The position numbers were made by a program, and so were the translations under genes. The notes under the pieces are model-generated. The model had not been told where the DNA came from. It worked only from the letters and a program-made list of their open reading frames with translations, and searched no databases. Shown one piece after another: positions 34,118 through 39,838 of a stretch of 39,838 nt of DNA. The first letter of the stretch is position 1. Every line of letters begins with the position of its first letter. The DNA is from Bacteroides sp. UBA1317 (GTDB lineage Bacteria > Bacteroidota > Bacteroidia > Bacteroidales > Bacteroidaceae), in NCBI GenBank assembly GCA_002307035.1, contig DBTL01000084.1, positions 1 through 39,838 on the forward strand, given 5' to 3'.

Positions 34118-35416
34118 ATGAAACAAGAAATTCAACCGGCCAATGGTCGGTTAGGTGTATTGGTTGTTGGATTGGGAGGCGCAGTTGCTTCCACTTTTGT
34201 TGTGGGTACCTTAGCTGTTCGCAAAGGACTTGCAAAACCAATCGGTTCTATTACTCAGTTGGCAACCATACGTTTGGGAAAAAGAAATGAAAACCGTTTT
34301 CCTAAAATAAAGGAGGTAGTGCCTTTGGCGGATCTCAATGATTTGGTTTTTGGCGGATGGGACATCTTTGAAGATGATGTGTATGCAGCTGCTCAACATG
34401 CCGAAGTGTTGGTACAAAAAGATTTGGATGGCGTGAAGGAAGAGTTGCAGGCCATTAAACCAATGCCTGCTGCTTTCGACCAAAATTGGGTGAAACGTCT
34501 TCATGGGACACATGTAAAGAGTGCCGCTACCCGTTGGGAATTGACAGAACAAATACGTAAAGATATACGCGATTTTAAGGCGGCGAATCACTGTGAACGT
34601 GTAGTGGTTATTTGGGCTGCTAGTACAGAAATCTATCTACCATTGTGTGACGAACACCAATCTCTTGCTGTTTTCGAAAAAGCGATGAAAGATAACCTTA
34701 CTGAGAAGATCGCTCCAAGTATGTGTTATGCTTATGCTGCAGTAGCCGAAGGTGCTCCGTTTATTATGGGTGCTCCAAACCTTTGTGTAGACATGCCTGC
34801 TATGTGGGAGTTTTCTGCTAAACAAAATGTTCCTATTTGTGGAAAAGATTTCAAGACAGGTCAAACGATGATGAAGACTGTTCTTGCTCCGATGTTGAAA
34901 ACTCGTATGCTTGGTTTGGATGGATGGTTCTCTACAAACATTCTCGGTAACAGAGATGGTGAAGTATTGGATGATCCTGATTCGTTCAAAACAAAAGAGG
35001 TGAGCAAGCTTTCTGTTATTGACACCATTCTTCAACCTGAACTTTACCCTGAACTTTATGGTAACATTTATCATAAAGTACGCATCAATTACTACCCTCC
35101 TCGCAAAGACAATAAAGAAGGTTGGGATAACATTGACATCGTAGGTTGGATGGGATATCCGATGCAATTGAAGGTGGATTTCCTTTGTCGTGATTCTATC
35201 TTGGCTGCACCGCTGGTACTCGATTTAGTTTTGTTTACTGATCTTGCTCAACGTGTGGGCATGTCGGGCATCCAAAGCTGGTTGTCATTTTACTTCAAGA
35301 GCCCGATGCACGATTTTGAGCATATTCCCGAACACGATTTATTCATCCAGTATACTAAGTTGAAGAATACTCTTCGCAAGATGATTGGAGAAGAGACATT
35401 AGACTATTTGGACTAA
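34118..35416 (+). CDS. ino1: myo-Inositol-1-phosphate synthase
   Basis: 432 residues. Rossmann motif GVLVVGLGGAVASTFVVG (~13-30) binds NAD. Family blocks NEKRVVVIWAAST-like (here CERVVVIWAASTEIY, ~160), GAPFIMGAPNLCVDMPAM, KDFKTGQTMMKTVLAPML and DGWFSTNILGNRDGEVL contain the catalytic lysines, with further NYYPPRKDNKEGWDNIDIVGW. It turns glucose 6-phosphate into 1D-myo-inositol 3-phosphate. In Bacteroides thetaiotaomicron an enzyme of this kind starts the inositol-lipid locus, and the five genes downstream here fit the same pathway. Promoter directly upstream; a hairpin after the stop may set downstream expression. Confidence 0.93.
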   Translation: MKQEIQPANGRLGVLVVGLGGAVASTFVVGTLAVRKGLAKPIGSITQLATIRLGKRNENRFPKIKEVVPLADLNDLVFGGWDIFEDDVYAAAQHAEVLVQKDLDGVKEELQAIKPMPAAFDQNWVKRLHGTHVKSAATRWELTEQIRKDIRDFKAANHCERVVVIWAASTEIYLPLCDEHQSLAVFEKAMKDNLTEKIAPSMCYAYAAVAEGAPFIMGAPNLCVDMPAMWEFSAKQNVPICGKDFKTGQTMMKTVLAPMLKTRMLGLDGWFSTNILGNRDGEVLDDPDSFKTKEVSKLSVIDTILQPELYPELYGNIYHKVRINYYPPRKDNKEGWDNIDIVGWMGYPMQLKVDFLCRDSILAAPLVLDLVLFTDLAQRVGMSGIQSWLSFYFKSPMHDFEHIPEHDLFIQYTKLKNTLRKMIGEETLDYLD

Positions 35417-35445
35417 TTTGACTCGTTTTTTTTGAATAAGATAGT

Positions 35446-35497
35446 AGAGAGGGACATCTGAGAGAATGGAGATTCTTTTGAATTCCCTCTCTGTTTT
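35446..35497 (+). terminator. Hairpin after the inositol-phosphate synthase gene
   Basis: A 9 bp perfect stem, AGAGAGGGA (35446-35454) with TCCCTCTCT (35484-35492), followed by GTTTT. The 29-base loop is long and the T-run poor. The next gene starts 37 bp later without a clear new promoter, so this may be a partial terminator that lowers downstream expression. Confidence 0.5.
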
Positions 35498-35534
35498 GTG
35501 TGAATACTAAGATGATAACTTTTAGAAAAGAAAT

Positions 35535-36257
35535 ATGGAATATGCAATAATTGCAGCCGGACAAGGATCGCGTCTCGTTGCCGATGGTGTGGAAACTTCA
35601 AAACCATTGTTACAAATTAACGGGGAAGCGATGCTTGATAGGCTGATTGCTATTTTTTTAGATAACAATGCGGAATCGATAAGTATTATTATAAATGCAG
35701 AAATGTCCGATGTAAAGGCGCATCTGGATGCTTTAAAGTTACCGGTACCGTTGCATATTTTGGTTAAAACTACCCCAGATTCACTTCATAGCTTTTATGA
35801 ATTAGCTTCTTTTATTCCTCAAAGAAAGAAGCTATGTCTCACAACAATTGATCCTATTTTTTCTTCATTGGAATTTTCTGCTTATATTCGTAGTTTCGAA
35901 GCTGATGATGCACACGATGCATTGATGGCGGTGACAGATTATATTGATGATGAGAAGCCGCTATATGTAAAAACAAACAACGAACTGGCAATCACAGACT
36001 TTGTAGATGAGGCTTATGATGGATTTCGTTATGTGTCAGGAGGTATTTATTGTCTAAATGGTAAGGTGATCTCTTTGCTCCAGACAGCCATTGATTCGGG
36101 AGTTTCGCGCATGCGCAACTTTCAGCGGCAGATGGTTTATTCGGGATTGAAAGTTCAAGCTTATCCTTTTTCTAAGATTATCGACGTAGATCACGCAAGT
36201 GACATTTCTAAGGCAGAGTTATTTTTAAATGGAGTAGAAAAAAAATGGAATCTTTAG
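35535..36257 (+). CDS. Nucleotidyltransferase-like protein (NTP_transferase family)
   Basis: 240 residues. The N-terminal motif AAGQGSRL (~7-14) and KPLLQINGEAMLDRL (~24-38) are the nucleotide-binding signature of sugar-phosphate nucleotidyltransferases. An acidic DADD-like metal site is less clear: TTIDPIF (~105) replaces the usual D-x-D wording. Small, single-domain, cytosolic. By context it may activate inositol phosphate or another head group with CTP or a similar nucleotide (inference). Its 3' end overlaps the ATP-grasp-like gene by 13 bp. Confidence 0.8.
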   Translation: MEYAIIAAGQGSRLVADGVETSKPLLQINGEAMLDRLIAIFLDNNAESISIIINAEMSDVKAHLDALKLPVPLHILVKTTPDSLHSFYELASFIPQRKKLCLTTIDPIFSSLEFSAYIRSFEADDAHDALMAVTDYIDDEKPLYVKTNNELAITDFVDEAYDGFRYVSGGIYCLNGKVISLLQTAIDSGVSRMRNFQRQMVYSGLKVQAYPFSKIIDVDHASDISKAELFLNGVEKKWNL

Positions 36258-37108
36258 TAATAGCAGGTATACAGCGATCCACTTTGTATTCGCCCAATCA
36301 TGTTGGTAATGATGCGGCCATTTTTTCGGCTACGGCCGATTGGTTAGGTAATGCAGGTTATCGGGTAAGAATGTATACTGAACAGGAATTTCTTTCGGCA
36401 GGTATCCGTGAGGATGTGGTTGTGACCATGTTGCGCAATGCACAAGCCGTTCATCGATTGCAAGAGTTAGAGAAGAATGGATGTTTGGCCGTAAATTCAG
36501 GCTTTGGTATTGAGAATTGTACGCGCGAACGTATGACTCGATTGCTGATGGATCATCAAGTGCCTCATCCCGACAGTTTTATTATGGATACACATGAAGA
36601 TGTTGCAACTTATCTTAAGGACAAGCAGTTTATGCCTTGTTGGGTGAAGCGCGGAGACTTTCATGCTATTCACAGGGAAGACGTTACTTATGTGCGCAAA
36701 GAAGATGAACTGCGAGAAATAATAGCAGAGTATGCGCTTCGTGACATAAACCGGGTTGTTGTAAATGAACATTTACGTGGCGACTTGGTTAAATTCTATG
36801 GAGTCGCCGGAACTAACTTTTTTCATTGGTTTTATCCTTTTAATGAGAACCATAGTAAGTTTGGTTACGAAGAAATTAATGGGCATCCAGAAGGTATCCC
36901 TTTTTCACTCGACGATTTGCGTGAAATCTGTGATCGGGCGGCCGGCGTGCTCCAAGTTGTGGTTTATGGTGGAGATTGTATTATCTCTCCCGATGGAAGT
37001 ATTCGCATTATCGACTTTAACGACTGGCCTAGTTTTGCGCCGTGCCGGATAGAGGCTGCCCGTGAAATTGCCAAGAAAATAATTCAGATGATCAATGAGC
37101 GCAAATAA
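36245..37108 (+). CDS. ATP-grasp-like protein of the inositol-lipid operon
   Basis: 287 residues, no signal peptide or membrane helix. The order of elements suggests an ATP-grasp fold: an N-terminal pre-grasp part (~1-85), MTRLLMDHQVPHPDSFIMD (~103-121), a CWVKRGDFHAIHREDVTYV strand with the ATP-contacting Lys (~140-158), VVNEHLRGDLVKFYGV (~180), and the C-terminal metal site IRIIDFNDWPSFAPCR (~262-277, Asp-x-Asn-Asp). Such enzymes join a carboxylate to an amine, thiol or similar group. A substrate in inositol-lipid metabolism is not known to me. Overlaps its neighbours on both sides, so tightly coupled. Confidence 0.65.
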   Translation: MESLVIAGIQRSTLYSPNHVGNDAAIFSATADWLGNAGYRVRMYTEQEFLSAGIREDVVVTMLRNAQAVHRLQELEKNGCLAVNSGFGIENCTRERMTRLLMDHQVPHPDSFIMDTHEDVATYLKDKQFMPCWVKRGDFHAIHREDVTYVRKEDELREIIAEYALRDINRVVVNEHLRGDLVKFYGVAGTNFFHWFYPFNENHSKFGYEEINGHPEGIPFSLDDLREICDRAAGVLQVVVYGGDCIISPDGSIRIIDFNDWPSFAPCRIEAAREIAKKIIQMINERK

Positions 37109-38006
37109 TAGAAAAGAAAGAGTTTCTCTTGAAGGGTCCTTAAAATCTAACGATACGGAAGAGTATCTTGACTTGGTGTTTTATCGTCCGATTGGTTATC
37201 GTTGGGCTTTGTTATTCAATAAGATACGTATTTCTCCCAATCAGGTAACTATCTTTTCCATCTTTTTGGGAGTAGCTGCCGGAGTGATGTTCTACTTTGA
37301 TGATCTCTGGTTTAACATCATCGGCATGTGTTTGCTTGTATGGGCCAATATGTACGATAGTGCTGACGGGCAATTGGCGCGGATGACAGGACAAAAATCG
37401 GAAGTGGGCCGTATGCTTGATGGTATATCCGGTGACTTTTGGTTTATATCTATTTATGCTGCTATTTGCCTGAGATTGATGCCCGAATATTCATGGTATA
37501 TATGGGTGTTGGCTGCATTGGCAGGCTATTTTCATAGCAAGCAGGCTGCTATGGCCGATTACTACCGTAACATTCACCTCTTTTTCTTGAAAGGTAAAGC
37601 CGGTAGTGAATTTGATAACTCGAAACAATTGAGAGCTTTGTTTCGATCAATGCCATGGAAAGGAAATCGTATGAGAAAGACATTCTTGTGGTTTTATGGT
37701 AATTACACCGCATCTCAAGAGAAGTCATCTCCTTGTTTCCAACAATTCTTTACCGCTCTCAAAAAGAAAAATGGTGAAACAATGCCCCAAGCACTGAGTC
37801 AAGAGTTCAGAACGGGTAGCTTGCCATTGATGAAATACACCAATATTCTTTCGTTCAACACGCGTGTCATTGCCCTTTTTGTCTCTTTATTTATCGGCAT
37901 GCCATGGATTTATTTTGTTTTTGAATTGACGGTACTTAATGTGCTGTTGGTTTACATGGTTGTTCGCCATGAATCATTGAGCAGTCGATTGTATAAAAAG
38001 TTATAA
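37095..38006 (+). CDS. CDP-alcohol phosphatidyltransferase (likely inositol phospholipid synthase)
   Basis: 303 residues. The family motif is complete: D-S-A-D-G-Q-L-A-R, eight residues, G, three residues, D, three residues, D (about 92-118, YDSADGQLARMTG through MLDGISGD), which binds CDP and metal. Six membrane helices can be picked, with long soluble stretches at ~165-245. Such enzymes swap the CMP of a CDP-activated group for an alcohol or phospho-alcohol, here probably inositol phosphate, giving a phosphatidylinositol phosphate-type product (inference from the operon). Inner membrane. Confidence 0.85.
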   Translation: MSANNRKERVSLEGSLKSNDTEEYLDLVFYRPIGYRWALLFNKIRISPNQVTIFSIFLGVAAGVMFYFDDLWFNIIGMCLLVWANMYDSADGQLARMTGQKSEVGRMLDGISGDFWFISIYAAICLRLMPEYSWYIWVLAALAGYFHSKQAAMADYYRNIHLFFLKGKAGSEFDNSKQLRALFRSMPWKGNRMRKTFLWFYGNYTASQEKSSPCFQQFFTALKKKNGETMPQALSQEFRTGSLPLMKYTNILSFNTRVIALFVSLFIGMPWIYFVFELTVLNVLLVYMVVRHESLSSRLYKKL

Positions 38007-38016
38007 GCAGACAATT

Positions 38017-39027
38017 ATGGGCAGTAAATTTCGTAATGTGTTTTTATGCTTTGGCATACTGGTGGTTATCATCATGCTCTTTTCTTTTGATATGAAATAT
38101 GATGAATTATGGCATAATCTTCAGAGAGCAGGGATATATCTACCTCTTGTATTGATTCTTTGGCTTGTCATTTACTTTATCAATACGAGTTCTTGGTTTC
38201 TTATCATTAGAGACGGCAAACGGAGCCCGGTCTCTTTTCTTCGGGTTTACAAATTTACTGTGTCCGGCTTTGCGCTCAATTATGTTACGCCTGTGGGACT
38301 GATGGGTGGAGAACCTTATCGCATTATGGAGTTAACGCCTTATCTTGGTGTTGAACGGGCTACCTCTTCTGTTATTCTGTATGTGATGATGCATATCTTC
38401 TCTCATTTTTGCTTTTGGCTTGGTTCGGTGTTTCTCTATATTGCATTATTTCCTGTGAATTGGCTGATGGGCATTGTGTTAGGATTCATCACAACACTTT
38501 GTTTGCTGTTGATTATCCTGTTTATTAAAGGATATCGCAAAGGAATGGCGGTGGCATTTGTACGCTTGTGTAGCCACATTCCTTATTTGAAGAAGCATGC
38601 TATTCGTTTTGCTGAGAAATACAAAGACAAATTAGAGACAATAGACAAACAGATTGCTTTGTTGCACAGTCAGCGAAAGAGTTCTTTTTATGGAGCATTG
38701 GCTCTTGAATTGTCTGCTCGTATCATCTCTTGCGTAGAGGTGTGGCTGATACTAAATGTGCTTACTACAAATGTTAGTTTTGTGAATTGTATGCTTATTG
38801 TTGCCTTCTCTTCTTTGCTGGCCAACTTGCTTTTCTTTATGCCTATGCAACTTGGTGGGCGCGAAGGAGGTTTTGCCTTGGCAGTAGGAGGGTTATCAAT
38901 CTCCGGAGCATACGGCGTTTACACGGCATTGATAACCAGAGTGAGAGAACTTTTTTGGATTGTAGTGGGACTTGCTCTGATGAAAGTAGGTAATATAAAG
39001 AAAAAAGAAGAATCGCTTAAAATATGA
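38017..39027 (+). CDS. Lysylphosphatidylglycerol synthase TM-like / UPF0104 flippase-type membrane protein
   Basis: 336 residues with about eight membrane helices (e.g. ~10-25, 38-60, 120-145, 150-172, 255-280, 290-320). The PF03706-like marks are NTSSWFLIIRDGKR, YVTPVGLMGGEPYRIMELTPYLG (~88-110) and MQLGGREGGFALAVGGL (~275-292). MprF-type domains of this fold flip lipids; here a role in moving the inositol lipid across the inner membrane is plausible (inference). Its stop overlaps the next start (ATGA). Confidence 0.8.
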   Translation: MGSKFRNVFLCFGILVVIIMLFSFDMKYDELWHNLQRAGIYLPLVLILWLVIYFINTSSWFLIIRDGKRSPVSFLRVYKFTVSGFALNYVTPVGLMGGEPYRIMELTPYLGVERATSSVILYVMMHIFSHFCFWLGSVFLYIALFPVNWLMGIVLGFITTLCLLLIILFIKGYRKGMAVAFVRLCSHIPYLKKHAIRFAEKYKDKLETIDKQIALLHSQRKSSFYGALALELSARIISCVEVWLILNVLTTNVSFVNCMLIVAFSSLLANLLFFMPMQLGGREGGFALAVGGLSISGAYGVYTALITRVRELFWIVVGLALMKVGNIKKKEESLKI

Positions 39028-39755
39028 TTGCAGAAAACCTCACAAAAATAAAAGCTTTAGCGTTCGATTTCGGAGGAACGCTCGATTCCCCTTTTATGCA
39101 TTGGTTGGATATATATCTGATGGTATATGCTGATAAGTTGAAACTTGCTGTGACACGCGAAAATCTGTATGACTCTTACGTGCATGCGGAAAGGCAGATG
39201 GAGGCTTTGCAGTTGGTGAAGCCACAGCATTCTTTGCTTGAAACGCAACTCTTCAAGACACATTTGCAAGTGGAAAGCCTCATCGGACGTGGTGTTATTG
39301 CTGACACAACGGAGAATAGAGAAGAACTTCCTTTTCAGGTTGCTACTGCTGTAGTGGCGTTTTCACAAGATTACGTGATGCGTAGTGAACCCGTACTTCG
39401 TAAACTGGCTGAACACTACTCATTGTTGTTGGTGTCCAATTACTATGGCAACATCAAACGAGTGGCAACCGATTTGCATATTGCCGATTGCTTTCTTTCT
39501 ATAACCGATTCCACGATAGAAGGAGTACGTAAACCCGATCCGAAGCTTTGGGCGATAGCGATAGATCGTGCTGGTTTCAAACCTGAAGAAGTCGTTGTGA
39601 TAGGCGATTCAACGAAGAACGATATTCTCCCTGCTATTAGCTTAGGTTGCTCTACGGTGCAGGGATATCCTCAAAGTATCACTCCTGAAAAGGTGGACTA
39701 CACAAGAGACTTTATCTATTCGCTAGATGAGTTACTTCCTCTTCTCATTCAATAA
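39024..39755 (+). CDS. HAD-family hydrolase (probable inositol-lipid phosphatase)
   Basis: 243 residues. HAD motif I FDFGGTLDS has the first Asp (nucleophile, ~15), but the second, usually acidic, position is Gly-Thr-Leu-Asp shifted as FGGTLD. Motif II is LLVSNYYGN (Ser/Thr, ~136), motif III RKPDPKLW (Lys, ~173), motif IV VVVIGDSTKNDI (Asp, ~196 and ~201). Soluble, with a helical cap (~25-105). As last gene after the CDP-alcohol transferase it is a candidate to dephosphorylate a phosphatidylinositol phosphate to phosphatidylinositol, as reported for the B. thetaiotaomicron locus. Translationally coupled to the flippase-type gene. Confidence 0.82.
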   Translation: MIAENLTKIKALAFDFGGTLDSPFMHWLDIYLMVYADKLKLAVTRENLYDSYVHAERQMEALQLVKPQHSLLETQLFKTHLQVESLIGRGVIADTTENREELPFQVATAVVAFSQDYVMRSEPVLRKLAEHYSLLLVSNYYGNIKRVATDLHIADCFLSITDSTIEGVRKPDPKLWAIAIDRAGFKPEEVVVIGDSTKNDILPAISLGCSTVQGYPQSITPEKVDYTRDFIYSLDELLPLLIQ

Positions 39756-39838
39756 GCTATCAACTAAAGTAAAAGAACGGGACGCAACGGTACAAGCTTT
39801 ACGGTCCACACGTGCAGGGAAAACGCATTATAAATCTT

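Noticed and set aside
1..39838. A DGR reverse transcriptase and template repeat within the window
   Set aside because: No protein with RT motifs (such as a YxDD block) and no second copy of the GGGTTCGCAGTACGG end were found.
39756..39838. Possible start of another gene at the right edge
   Set aside because: 83 bases with no convincing start, ribosome site or family match.

Overview
The window looks like chromosomal DNA of a Bacteroides-type gut bacterium (order Bacteroidales). The evidence is type V pilus genes of the FimA/Mfa kind (DUF3575 and DUF3868 proteins, Mfa2-like anchor), Bacteroides -7 promoter boxes (TAnnTTTG), a CcrA/CfiA-like subclass B1 metallo-beta-lactamase, a lipoprotein serpin and an inositol-lipid gene cluster. 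I cannot assign a species from sequence alone. I see no tRNA, rRNA, CRISPR array, transposase or integrase.

Layout. (1) 1-6132: the 3' part of a type V pilus operon, all on +: DUF3575 (cut by the window edge), DUF3868/OmpA-like, FimA/Mfa1-like pilin, Mfa2-like anchor, and a long tip-type lipoprotein ending in a C-type-lectin-like FISUMP domain. A strong terminator follows. The last ~90 bases of the tip gene have the codon signature of a diversity-generating retroelement (DGR) variable region, with a hairpin at the stop codon. No reverse transcriptase or template repeat was found in the window. (2) 6133-10722: a patchy accessory segment. Two convergent genes (AbiEi-like antitoxin and AAA ATPase) are both broken at one junction. 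They are followed by a DJ-1/PfpI protein, the metallo-beta-lactamase, a serpin and cytidine deaminase. The broken ATPase and the beta-lactamase share an ~80 bp upstream repeat that carries a palindrome around the -7 box. (3) 10723-11717: a LysM glucosaminidase and its terminator.

(4) 11684-33725: a 22 kb export and regulation locus. It has one HlyD-type adaptor, ten MacB/FtsX-type permeases in five tandem A/B pairs, one LolD/MacB-type ATPase, an orphan histidine kinase with a periplasmic binding-protein-like sensor, a TolC-type outer membrane factor, and an NtrC-type response regulator with its kinase. Adaptor and TolC genes each have a sigma-54-like promoter (TGGCAY-N5-TTGA) with a TGTTC-N6-GAACA palindrome centred at exactly the same distance upstream. 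This suggests that the NtrC-type regulator drives both. A 14-codon relic of a second ATPase gene start lies between permeases 2 and 3 and shows that the array grew by duplication of a larger unit.

(5) 34051-39755: an inositol-lipid operon: myo-inositol-1-phosphate synthase, nucleotidyltransferase-like protein, ATP-grasp-like protein, CDP-alcohol phosphatidyltransferase, flippase-like membrane protein and HAD phosphatase. Most of the genes after the first overlap or nearly abut. The window ends just after the HAD gene.
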